DNA of 64,000 nucleotides from JAEUPI01 sp046348365 (lineage in GTDB: Bacteria > Pseudomonadota > Gammaproteobacteria > Burkholderiales > Burkholderiaceae_C), in the NCBI GenBank assembly GCA_046348365.1, contig JAXMEL010000005.1, positions 252,100-316,099 on the forward strand, in the 5' to 3' direction. Numbering within the stretch: position 1 is the first letter of the stretch; each line of letters begins with the position of its first letter. The notes under the pieces are model-generated. The model had not been told where the DNA came from. It saw only the letters and a list, made by a program, of their open reading frames with translations, and did not search any database. The position numbers and the translations under genes were made by a program. This document shows positions 27,260 to 34,734 of this stretch, one piece after another.

Positions 27260-28744
27260 TCAGAGCCTGGTCGCGAACAGGTTCTTCACCAGCCGCGGCA
27301 AGGCGAACTTCAGCTGCTGCGCGACGGGCGCATAGGCGACCTTGTCGATCAGGTGGCGCGTGCTGGCGCCATAGGGCGGGGTGATCCAGTCGATCACGCT
27401 GCCCGGCTTGCGCTCGAAGAATCCGCGCGGGTTCGAGAACTCGCGAAAACCCTCTTCACCGTGGTGGCGGCCCATGCCGCTCGGGCCGATGCCGCCGAAG
27501 CCCATCGACGGCACGGCCGCCTGGATGGCGATGCAGTTGATCGCGACGCCGCCCGAGTGGGTGTTGCGCGTGACTTCGTCGATGAACCCCTGATCGCCCG
27601 AGAAGACGTACAAGCCCAGCGGTCGGTCGCCCGCCTGCACGAAGTCGACGACCTCGCGCGTGCTGCGGTAGGTCACGATGGGCAGGATGGGCCCGAAGAT
27701 CTCTTCTCGCATCACGGCCAGGTCGCGCGCCGGGTTGACCACGAGGTGGAAAGGCATGTGGCGCTCGCCGGCGTTCAGCGCGCTGCCGATCGTGATGACC
27801 TCGGCGCCGCCGTCGCGGGCGTCGCGCACCAGGTGCTGCAGGCGCGCCAGGTGCCGCTCGCTGATGATGCCGGTGCTGACGGCCGCGCCGTTGTCGGCGC
27901 TGAAGTGCTGCTGCATGTACGCGCTGAGTGCCTCGGTGAAGGCGCGCAGGCCGCTTTCGGGCACCAGGCAGTAGTCGGGCGTCACGCACATCTGCCCGCG
28001 CTTGATGGCCTTGATGCCGGCCACGGTGGCGATGGTCAGCGGATCGGCCACCTTGTCGGCGCCGATGATGGTGGGGCACTTGCCGCCCAGCTCGAGCGTG
28101 ACCGGCACCAGGTTGGCGGCGGCCGCCTTCATCACCTCGCGGCCCACCGCGCCGCTGCCGGTGTAGACCAGGTGGTCCCAGGGCAGCGTGGCGAAGTACT
28201 TCGCCAGTTCGAGATCGCCGTTGACCACCGCCACTTCGCTCTCGTCGAAGGTGTCGGCAATCATCTGCTGCAGCACGCGGCCGCACTCGGGCGACAGGTC
28301 GGAGGGTTTGATGATCACGCGGTTGCCGGCGCCCAGTGCGTCCAGCGTGGGGCCGAGGCCGATGTCGAACGGGAAGTTCCACGACACCATGTTGCCCACG
28401 ACGCCCTTGGGCTGATACTGGATCCAGGCCTTGGACTTGCCCATCGTCACCGGGTTGGTGGCCTTGCGCACCGGCTTCATCCAGCGCTTGACGTTGGCAG
28501 CGTTGAACTGGGCGCGATCGAACATGCCGGTGATCTCGATCAGGTCGCCCATGTCGCGCGAGTGGCCGTGGAAGTCGGCGGCCAGCGCGGCCAGCACGGC
28601 CTCGCGGTGCTTGCGCAGCATCGCGGGGATGCGATTCATGCGCTCGATGCGCGTCTGCGCGCCGGGGCAAGGGTCGGCATCGAAGGCGTGCTTCTGCAGG
28701 CCGAAGATGCGGCTCAGCCGCTCCTGGGAAGTCTCTGGGCGCAT
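27260..28744 (-). CDS. Coniferyl-aldehyde-dehydrogenase-like NAD(P)-dependent aldehyde dehydrogenase
   Basis: A 494-residue class 3-like aldehyde dehydrogenase, oxidising an aldehyde to the acid. The ATG at 28744 gives MRPETSQERLSRIFGLQKHAF. Active-site residues are Asn123 (SWNFPF), Glu218 (VTLELGGKCP) and Cys253 (RGQMCVTPDYCLV). Closest in layout to CalB coniferyl aldehyde dehydrogenase, but aliphatic aldehydes are possible. It converges on the Crp/Fnr gene, and its upstream region contains the second copy of the shared inverted repeat, which suggests control with the DUF1254/sulfatase-like operon. An alcohol released by that module could feed it as an aldehyde; that is speculation. Confidence 0.88.
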   Translation of the reverse strand: MRPETSQERLSRIFGLQKHAFDADPCPGAQTRIERMNRIPAMLRKHREAVLAALAADFHGHSRDMGDLIEITGMFDRAQFNAANVKRWMKPVRKATNPVTMGKSKAWIQYQPKGVVGNMVSWNFPFDIGLGPTLDALGAGNRVIIKPSDLSPECGRVLQQMIADTFDESEVAVVNGDLELAKYFATLPWDHLVYTGSGAVGREVMKAAAANLVPVTLELGGKCPTIIGADKVADPLTIATVAGIKAIKRGQMCVTPDYCLVPESGLRAFTEALSAYMQQHFSADNGAAVSTGIISERHLARLQHLVRDARDGGAEVITIGSALNAGERHMPFHLVVNPARDLAVMREEIFGPILPIVTYRSTREVVDFVQAGDRPLGLYVFSGDQGFIDEVTRNTHSGGVAINCIAIQAAVPSMGFGGIGPSGMGRHHGEEGFREFSNPRGFFERKPGSVIDWITPPYGASTRHLIDKVAYAPVAQQLKFALPRLVKNLFATRL

Positions 28745-28894
28745 GTCGTGTCTCCGTGCGCCGGTCGAGGCCGGCAAGCGTTGCGAATGAAAGGGCCGAG
28801 CATCGAGGCCCGTGCCCGCGCAGCCCGTTGCGTTGGGCCCGTCTTCGCAATGGTTGTCTGCTCCGGCGAGTTCGGCGCGACCGTGACTCGGACT

Positions 28895-28914
28895 TCTGTC
28901 GTGTTTCCGACAGA
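28895..28914. promoter_or_regulatory. Inverted-repeat operator, site 2
   Basis: TCTGTCG-TGTTTC-CGACAGA, identical to the site at 26470-26489 except for one spacer base, and preceded by the same GACT. It lies 150 bases before the aldehyde dehydrogenase start (28744, minus strand). The repeat of a 24-base block 2.4 kb apart, once beside a regulator gene, is the basis for calling it an operator. Confidence 0.6.
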
Positions 28915-28946
28915 GGTCCGATTCGGACGCTCTTGCCGAACCGAAG

Positions 28947-29069
28947 TTGCGCGCCGATGTCGAGTCGGTGCTCAACGAAGGCGAGACGTTGTCGGAGTTC
29001 GTGGAGACAACGGTGCAGGTCATCGTCGAGCTTGCGATCCGACAACAGCGCGAGGAGGACTACCACTGA
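28947..29069 (+). pseudogene. Remnant of a YlcI/YnfO-type antitoxin
   Basis: In this frame the sequence encodes LRADVESVLNEGETLSEF, then VETTVQVIVELAIRQQREED, ending at a TGA at 29067-29069. The block resembles the ribbon-helix-helix-like antitoxins whose core reads LR..VE.VL.EGETLS.FVE..V. The normal N-terminal strand and the C-terminal FIARGLAS-type segment are missing, and no proper start codon precedes it, so it looks decayed. No toxin gene follows; DUF1439 begins at 29106. Identification rests on my recall of the family pattern. Confidence 0.4.
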
Positions 29070-29105
29070 CGCGCACAATGGCAGCCTGCCGATGCCTATT
29101 GCCCC

Positions 29106-29663
29106 ATGCCGCACCGTTCCCGTCGCCACCTGTGCCTGGCCGCGCTCGGCGCCGCGCTGCCGTGGCGCGCTCGGGCCGGCTTCAACTTCTGGACGAGCGA
29201 ATACACGGCTACGCATTCCGAACTGCAGGCCATGCTCGCCAAGCAGTTCCCGCTATCACAGCGCTACGCCGAGATCGTCGCGGTGGGGCTTCGCGACCCG
29301 CAGCTCGCGCTGAACGCGAAGGCCAACCGCGCGATGGTCACGGCTCGCGTGTCGATCACCAGTCCGCTGCTGCGCGGCGGCCGGGTCGATGGCACGGTGG
29401 CACTCAGCAGTGCGCTGCGCTATGACGCCGCGGCGCGCGCCTTGCGCCTGGAACAGCCCCAAGCCGAGCGCCTGGAGCTGCAGGGTGTGAGCGGCAGCGA
29501 CGCCGAGCGGCTACAGCAAATCGGCGGCCTGGTCGCGCAGGAGCTGCTGCAGGGCCAAGTCCTTCGCACGTTCACGGCCGAAGAGCTGAGCTTCGGCCGC
29601 AAGACCTACGAGATCGGCGACATCACGGTGCTGGACGACGGCATCAAGGTCGAGCTGAAGTAG
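29106..29663 (+). CDS. DUF1439 family periplasmic/lipid-binding-like protein
   Basis: A 185-residue protein with an N-terminal signal peptide (HRSRRHLCLAALGAALPWRARA, cleavage after about residue 24), then FNFWTSEYTATHSELQAMLAKQFPLSQRYAEIVAVGLRDPQL typical of DUF1439. The remaining beta-rich part includes LNAKANRAMVTARVSITSPLL and a C-terminal GQVLRTFTAEELSFGRKTYEIGDITVLDDGI. The family (related to E. coli YceB) is exported and resembles lipid-binding tubular folds; the function is unknown. The gene stands alone on the plus strand, downstream of decayed sequence and 105 bases before rtcB. Confidence 0.85.
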   Translation: MPHRSRRHLCLAALGAALPWRARAGFNFWTSEYTATHSELQAMLAKQFPLSQRYAEIVAVGLRDPQLALNAKANRAMVTARVSITSPLLRGGRVDGTVALSSALRYDAAARALRLEQPQAERLELQGVSGSDAERLQQIGGLVAQELLQGQVLRTFTAEELSFGRKTYEIGDITVLDDGIKVELK

Positions 29664-29667
29664 CCGG

Positions 29668-29757
29668 GACAGGCAACTGGCCAAGCCCGCAGGCTACGGC
29701 CTCCAGCTCGACGGCGTGGGCGTGAAGAACATCGTGCTGCCGGGGCCATCACAATAA
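29668..29757 (+). pseudogene. Probable C-terminal remnant of a slipin (SPFH/Band 7) gene
   Basis: Between DUF1439 and rtcB one frame reads YGLQLDGVGVKNIVLPGPSQ then TAA at 29755-29757. YGL..DGVGVK..VLPG resembles the slipin segment in which a YG(I/L) turn is followed by GV(G/K)D(I/V)ILPGEM. The rest of a slipin is absent: the frame upstream overlaps DUF1439 and shows no SPFH sequence. Slipin genes sit beside rtcB in many Proteobacteria, which makes a decayed partner plausible. The match is short and needs a profile search. Confidence 0.35.
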
Positions 29758-29768
29758 AGAACGACATC

Positions 29769-30986
29769 ATGGAACCCAACCACATCCACGAAGACGTGCC
29801 CGGTGGCGTGCCGCTGAAGATGTGGACCCGCGGCGTGCCGGTGGAAGACGAGGCCAGGCGCCAGCTGGCCAATGCGGCGCGCCTGCCCATCGTCTTCAAG
29901 CACATCGCGGCCATGCCCGACGTGCACTTCGGCATCGGCGCCACCGTGGGCTCGGTGATCCCGACCATCCGCGCCATCATCCCGGCCGCGGTGGGCGTGG
30001 ACATCGGCTGCGGCATGATCGCCTGCAAGACCACGCTGACGGCCGAGGACCTGCCCGACAACCTGGCGCCGCTGCGCTCGGCCATCGAGCGCGCGGTGCC
30101 GCATGGCCGCCAGCCCGGCAGCCGCGACCCGGGCGCCTGGCAGAAGACGCCAGGCAGCGTGAACACCGCCTGGGCGCAGCTGGAGCCGGAGTTCACCGAG
30201 CTGTGCCGCGACTACCCCAAGCTGGAGACGACCAACCACATCCCGCACCTGGGCACGCTGGGCACGGGCAACCACTTCATCGAGGTGTGCCTGGACGAGG
30301 CGGGCGCCGTGTGGTTCATGCTGCACTCGGGCTCGCGCGGTGTGGGCAACTTCATCGGCACGATGTTCATCGAGCTGGCCAAGCAGGACGCGATGCGCCA
30401 GCAGGCCAACCTGCCGGACCGCGACCTGGCCTACTTCGAGGAAGGCAGCCGCTACTTCGGCGACTACGTGCGCGCCGTCGGCTGGGCGCAGAAGTTCGCC
30501 GCCATCAATCGCGAGCTGATGATGCAGCGCGTGATCGAAGCCGCGAAGACGGTGATCCGCAAGAGTTTCCGATCGCACATCGAGGCGGTGAACTGCCACC
30601 ACAACTACGTGAGCAAGGAGCACCACTTCGGCGAAGACGTCTACGTCACCCGCAAGGGCGCGGTGAGCGCGAAGGCCGGGCAGCTGGGCATCATCCCCGG
30701 CAGCATGGGCGCGCGCAGCTACATCGTGCGCGGCAAGGGCAACCCCGAGTCGTTCGAGTCGTGCTCGCACGGTGCGGGGCGTGTCATGAGCCGCAGCGAG
30801 GCCAGGCGCCGCTTCACGCTGGCCGACCATCGCGCCGCGACCGAAGGCGTCGAATGCCGCAAGGACAAGGACGTGATCGACGAGACGCCCGCCGCCTACA
30901 AGGACATCGGCGCCGTGATGGCGGCGCAGCGCGACCTGGTCGACGTGGTGCACACGCTCGAGCAGGTGGTGTGCGTGAAAGGCTGA
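29769..30986 (+). CDS. rtcB: RNA-splicing ligase RtcB
   Basis: RtcB is a GTP- and Mn-dependent ligase joining 2',3'-cyclic phosphate and 5'-OH RNA ends in tRNA and rRNA repair. The 405-residue product is of the short proteobacterial type. Metal and active-site motifs are MPDVHFGIGATVG, AVGVDIGCGMIACKT, GTGNHFIEVC, LHSGSRGVGN, NCHHNYVSKEHHF and CSHGAGRVMSRSEA, which carries the conserved His. There is no rtcA or rtcR in the window, so the usual sigma-54 RtcR control is absent here; only a possible slipin remnant precedes it. Confidence 0.95.
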   Translation: MEPNHIHEDVPGGVPLKMWTRGVPVEDEARRQLANAARLPIVFKHIAAMPDVHFGIGATVGSVIPTIRAIIPAAVGVDIGCGMIACKTTLTAEDLPDNLAPLRSAIERAVPHGRQPGSRDPGAWQKTPGSVNTAWAQLEPEFTELCRDYPKLETTNHIPHLGTLGTGNHFIEVCLDEAGAVWFMLHSGSRGVGNFIGTMFIELAKQDAMRQQANLPDRDLAYFEEGSRYFGDYVRAVGWAQKFAAINRELMMQRVIEAAKTVIRKSFRSHIEAVNCHHNYVSKEHHFGEDVYVTRKGAVSAKAGQLGIIPGSMGARSYIVRGKGNPESFESCSHGAGRVMSRSEARRRFTLADHRAATEGVECRKDKDVIDETPAAYKDIGAVMAAQRDLVDVVHTLEQVVCVKG

Positions 30987-31561
30987 GGCACGGCAGTCCA
31001 GAGTTCGGGGCACTTCGCGCAGGCGGGTGCCCCGTTTCCGTTTCCGAAGTCATTGCACCTGCATGTCAGGTTTGCAGCGTTCAGGGACTGCCACCGAATG
31101 GTTGTTATCGACCCGGTGCTGTCCTTCGCGGTGGCATTCCCCCTCACCCCAACCCTCTCCCCCTATGGGGGCGAGGGAGCCACCCCCTCTCCCGCTCGCG
31201 GGAGAGGGCTGGGGTGAGGGTCCGCGAGTGGCCGCAGCTGGCCGCCCAGCGACGCCCATGCTGTCGGGCCGAACGACACTGTGCGCACGTCGCGACCGTT
31301 CGGCGACGAAACACACACGTTTCTGAGGCGGTTGCAAGGCGAGATTCGTATCGAACAGGCAGGTCGGCAACCCGGTGGCTCACTCACGGGAATGCCGAAC
31401 TGCGCAACGCGCTGGGGCCGATGGGCATGGCCGACATCGCCGATCTCGGCCCTCGGCATCTGCTGAGCTGAAGCTACCGCACATCCCCGTCGCCGACTGA
31501 TGGACACTATCCAACTCCGGCGATGAGCGTCCCCACCCACCACGTCGAAAAAGGAATCCGC
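30987..31561. other. 575-bp intergenic region with repetitive hairpin element
   Basis: No intact gene is visible. It contains the CCCTCACCCC-type hairpin repeat (31141-31220), and an inverted repeat GCCGAACG/CGTTCGGC (31268-31275 with 31297-31304) enclosing the palindrome GTGCGCAC. Between 31320 and 31470 one frame encodes HGNAELRNALGPMGMADIAD before a stop at about 31468, which may be a decayed gene end that I do not recognise. Confidence 0.5.
31141..31220. repeat. REP-like imperfect palindromic repeat element
   Basis: CCCTCACCCCAACCCTCTCC (31141 onward, 21-base arm) pairs with GGGAGAGGGCTGGGGTGAGG (from 31200) with a single mismatch. The inner part CCCTCTCCCGC next to GCGGGAGAGGG allows an alternative hairpin. 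Elements with this sequence are scattered between genes in many Xanthomonas and Burkholderiales genomes. It lies in the gap after rtcB and can form a strong hairpin on either strand. Confidence 0.75.
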
Positions 31562-32635
31562 ATGCCCTCGACCGTACGCCGCACCCTGCTCGGTCTTGCC
31601 CTCGCGGCGCCGCTGGCGCTGGGCACCGCCCACGCGCAGCAGACTGCGCCGATCAAGCCCGAGACCTTCCGCGTCGCCGACTTCAGGCTGCAGTCGGGCG
31701 AAGTGCTTAAGGAGATGGTGGTCGAGTACGCCACGCTCGGCGAGCCGCGGCGCGACGCCTCGGGCCAGATCGTCAACGCCGTGATCAACCCGCACGGCTG
31801 GAGCGGCAACTACGCGCAGAGCGTGACGCTGGCCAAGGACATGGTCGGCCCGGGTCGCCCGCTCGACCCGAACAAGTACTTCATCATCTTCCCCACCGCC
31901 ATGGGCAGCCCGGGCTCGTCGTCGCCCTCCACCTCGGGGCTCGGGCCGAAGTTCCCGCACTACACGGTGGCCGACATGGTGGCCGCGCAGCACCGCCTGG
32001 TGACCGAGAAGTTCGGCATCCGCAAGCTCGCCGGCGTCATCGGCGCCAGCATGGGCGGCTACCAGACCCTGCAGTGGATCACCCAGTACCCCGACATGAT
32101 GACCTGGGCGGTGCCGATCGCCACCAGCCGCAAGGCCGACGGGCGCAACCTGGGCATCTTCGGCATGATGTCCTACAACATCCGCACCGATCCGGCCTAC
32201 CTGGACGGCGCCTACAAGGAGCAGCCCAAGGAGGGCATGCGGCGCGGCTTCATGGGCACCTACCTCTGGTACTTCGGCACCGCCTTCTACGACGCGCAGT
32301 ACAAGACCGAGGCGCAGGTGCTCAAGGGCCTGCAGGACGCCGGCCTGGGCAGCGACAAGATGGACGCCAACGACATCGTCTGGCGCAACGGCGCCATGGC
32401 CAACTACGACGTGAGCGCGCAGCTGCCCAAGGTCAGGGCCAAGGTGCTGGTGGTCGGCGTGGTCGAGGACGAGCTGTTCCCGCCCAAGGAGGCGACGCAG
32501 CCCATCGCCGATGCCATCCCCGGCGCGAAGGTGTTCCTGTACGAGTCGCCGCTGGGCCACCTAGGCTGCGCGGTGCACATCGGCAAGGCGAGCGACGCCA
32601 TCGTCAAGTTCATCGGCGGGGCCGGGGCGCCCTGA
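31562..32635 (+). CDS. Exported alpha/beta hydrolase of the homoserine O-acetyltransferase (MetX-like) family
   Basis: A 357-residue protein. The ATG at 31562 has AAAAAGGA about 7 bases upstream. Residues 1-25 are a signal peptide (VRRTLLGLALAAPLALGTAHA), so it acts in the periplasm, unlike MetX. The fold shows NPHGWSGNYAQ, nucleophile Ser in GASMGGYQTLQW, acid in VVEDELFPPKEAT and His in SPLGHLGCAVHIG. The MetX-type core, including the LFPP segment, is present. An exported member is more likely a hydrolase or acyltransferase on an envelope or extracellular ester than a methionine enzyme; this is inference. It is convergent with the LysR gene at 32686. Confidence 0.82.
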   Translation: MPSTVRRTLLGLALAAPLALGTAHAQQTAPIKPETFRVADFRLQSGEVLKEMVVEYATLGEPRRDASGQIVNAVINPHGWSGNYAQSVTLAKDMVGPGRPLDPNKYFIIFPTAMGSPGSSSPSTSGLGPKFPHYTVADMVAAQHRLVTEKFGIRKLAGVIGASMGGYQTLQWITQYPDMMTWAVPIATSRKADGRNLGIFGMMSYNIRTDPAYLDGAYKEQPKEGMRRGFMGTYLWYFGTAFYDAQYKTEAQVLKGLQDAGLGSDKMDANDIVWRNGAMANYDVSAQLPKVRAKVLVVGVVEDELFPPKEATQPIADAIPGAKVFLYESPLGHLGCAVHIGKASDAIVKFIGGAGAP

Positions 32636-32685
32636 CCTCACGGGAGGACGCCTGGCCGCACATCACCGTCTCGCAGCCGCGGCGG

Positions 32686-33576
32686 TCAATGCTCGGGGTG
32701 CGCAGACGAGAACAGCTCCACCACGCGAGACGCTGCGGGCGACAGGTAGGCCTTCGCTCGGTGCGAGACGACCAGGCGCCGATGCATCGTGGCCTCCTTG
32801 ATCGCAACCTCCTTCAACATCGAGCGGCCGCCTCGGGCCTGGAGGTGATGGCGCGAGATGAAGCTCAGCAGGCCGGTGCGCTCGATCAGCGTGGGCAGCA
32901 TGAGCAACATGGTCGACTCGACCTGGACGCGCGGGCGAGGCAGGCGCTTGCGATCGAACGTGTGGTCGAGCCAGTCACGGGTAGGGGCGCCGGGCGGCTG
33001 CAGGGCCCAGCGGTATCCGACGAGATCCTTCAAGGAGGCAGAGCCGCGCAGCAATTCGTGCTTGGCGCTTGCCGCGACGACGATGGCATCTTCCGCGATG
33101 ACCTTGGACGCGAAACCTTCGTCGACGGCGCTTGCAGTGCCGACCATCAGGTCGATTTCCCCCGAGCGCAGCAGAGGCCTGAGCGCGTCGACAAGCCCTA
33201 CCGTGGTCCTGAACGTCACCTCGGGCGCCTCGACCAGCAACTGCTGCGCGACCGCAGGCAGGAGGAACTGGGCTGCGGTCGGCACGATGCCGATGCGCAC
33301 ATGACCGGTCAGCCCTTTGCCGATGGCTGCGATCTCTTGCCTGGCGTCCTCGGCGTCGTAGCGGAATCGCTGCGCCCACTTCTGCATCACCTTGCCGGCC
33401 TCGGTGAGCCGGATGCCGCGCCCGGACTTCTCGAGCAGCGTGGCACCGTAGTCGTGTTCGAGACGCCGGACGCAGCTGCTCAGTGCCTGCTGGGTGCGAT
33501 GAAGCTTGGCCGACGCACGGCCCATGTGCTGGAGCTCGGCGATCGTCTCGAAGTAGCGCAGGTCGCGAAGATCCAT
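32686..33576 (-). CDS. LysR-family transcriptional regulator
   Basis: A 296-residue LysR protein: winged HTH at residues 1-60 (MDLRDLRYFETIAELQHMGRASAKLHRTQQALSSCVRRLE), then the periplasmic-binding-protein-like effector domain with VRIGIVPTAAQFLLP and DLMVGTASAVDE. It diverges from the Bug gene at 33710 with a 133-base gap, the standard arrangement for LysR control. It probably activates the operon from 33710 to 40422, using a pathway intermediate as coinducer. Confidence 0.92.
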   Translation of the reverse strand: MDLRDLRYFETIAELQHMGRASAKLHRTQQALSSCVRRLEHDYGATLLEKSGRGIRLTEAGKVMQKWAQRFRYDAEDARQEIAAIGKGLTGHVRIGIVPTAAQFLLPAVAQQLLVEAPEVTFRTTVGLVDALRPLLRSGEIDLMVGTASAVDEGFASKVIAEDAIVVAASAKHELLRGSASLKDLVGYRWALQPPGAPTRDWLDHTFDRKRLPRPRVQVESTMLLMLPTLIERTGLLSFISRHHLQARGGRSMLKEVAIKEATMHRRLVVSHRAKAYLSPAASRVVELFSSAHPEH

Positions 33577-33614
33577 ACTGAAAGCTCCGTTTGTGGGTTG
33601 CCAAAAAGAATCGA

Positions 33615-33644
33615 TTGGACTGTAGCGCTGGCACGCCCAATACT
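33615..33644 (+). promoter_or_regulatory. Candidate sigma-70 promoter of the RraA/dehydrogenase operon
   Basis: TTGGAC at 33615-33620 and AATACT at 33639-33644 are 18 bases apart, followed 66 bases later by the Bug start at 33710. It lies in the gap between the divergent LysR gene and the operon. Binding by the LysR protein is presumed. Confidence 0.35.
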
Positions 33645-33709
33645 GAAGCCCAACGACTGCCGCGGGCCGACACTCGACCGAGCAGCCACAGAGCAACCCC
33701 GGAGACAAG

Positions 33710-34678
33710 ATGCAGATCCTTCGTCGCGCCACGCTGGCGCTCATCGCCTCCACGCTTTGCGCCGGCGCGTTCGCGCAGGCGTGGCCCGCCAAGCCCATCC
33801 GCATCGTCGTTCCCTTTCCCCCGGGCGGAGGCACGGACATCATTGCCCGTGAGACCAGCCAACGCGTTGCCAAGGCCACCGGCTGGACCTTCGTGATCGA
33901 CAACAAGCCAGGCGCCGGAGGCAACCTGGGCGTGGACTCGGTGGCCAAGTCGCCCGCCGACGGCTACACGCTCGTGCTGGGCCAGTCGAGCAACCTGGCG
34001 ATCAACCCGACGCTGTATGCCAAGCTCCCGTACGACCCGCAGAAGGACCTGGCGCCCATCGTGCTGCTGGCCAATGCGCCGCTGGTGATGGTCACGGCCG
34101 TGTCGACGCCGTACAAGACGCTCGCCGACGTGGTCAACGCCGCCAAGTCGAAGCCAGGGCAAATCAACTTCGCATCGCCTGGCAACGGCACGGTCGCCCA
34201 CCTGACGGCCGAGCTGTTCCAGAAGGCAGCGGGCGTGAAGACGCAGCACGTGCCGTACAAGGGTGCCTCACAGGCGATGACCGATGTCATCAGCGGCACG
34301 GTGGACCTGTACATGTCCTCCGTCCCCACGTTGCTGGGTCACATCAGGCAGGGCAAGGTGCGCGCGCTGGCGGTAACGGCCGCCAAACGGGTGGACGACC
34401 TGCCCGACGTGCCGACCATCAACGAGTCGGGCTACAAGGGCTTCGACGCCGTCACCTGGTTTGGCCTGCTGGCACCGGCCGGCACGCCGAAAGACGTGAT
34501 CGCAAGACTCAACACCGAGTTCAACAAGGCCCTCCAGCAGTCCGAGCTTGCCAAGCGACTCGGCGACGAAGGCGCCGATCCGGCTGGCGGCACGCCCGAA
34601 CAGTTCGCTGCGTTGATCAAGGCCGAGATCCCGCGCTGGGGCAAGGTCGTCAAGGACTCGGGCGCCAAGGTCGACTGA
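33710..34678 (+). CDS. Bug (TctC) family solute-binding protein
   Basis: A 322-residue Bug receptor, first gene of a seven-gene rightward operon. Residues 1-23 are a signal peptide (RRATLALIASTLCAGAFAQA), followed by WPAKPIRIVVPFPPGGGTDIIARE and SPADGYTLVLGQSSN, then HVPYKGASQAMTDVISG. It should bind the substrate of the operon's enzymes in the periplasm. The ligand is unknown. It has no permease partner in the window. The 133-base upstream gap carries the promoter and is shared with a divergent LysR gene. Confidence 0.92.
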   Translation: MQILRRATLALIASTLCAGAFAQAWPAKPIRIVVPFPPGGGTDIIARETSQRVAKATGWTFVIDNKPGAGGNLGVDSVAKSPADGYTLVLGQSSNLAINPTLYAKLPYDPQKDLAPIVLLANAPLVMVTAVSTPYKTLADVVNAAKSKPGQINFASPGNGTVAHLTAELFQKAAGVKTQHVPYKGASQAMTDVISGTVDLYMSSVPTLLGHIRQGKVRALAVTAAKRVDDLPDVPTINESGYKGFDAVTWFGLLAPAGTPKDVIARLNTEFNKALQQSELAKRLGDEGADPAGGTPEQFAALIKAEIPRWGKVVKDSGAKVD

Positions 34679-34734
34679 AGTCCTCGAGGCGGCGTCGAGC
34701 CGCCTCACCCGTCACGCTCTCCAAGGAGATTCGC

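Larger units (their letters stand above)
28745..29105. other. 361-bp intergenic region with operator and antitoxin remnant
   Basis: The region separates the leftward aldehyde dehydrogenase from the rightward DUF1439 gene. It holds the second inverted-repeat site (28895-28914) and, from about 28917 to 29069, an open stretch encoding a fragment of an antitoxin-like protein. I see no intact gene and no terminator hairpin in the rest. Confidence 0.6.

Noticed and set aside
31320..31470. Possible decayed gene end encoding HGNAELRNALGPMGMADIAD.
   Set aside because: No family recognised, no start; kept only as a note in the intergenic entry.
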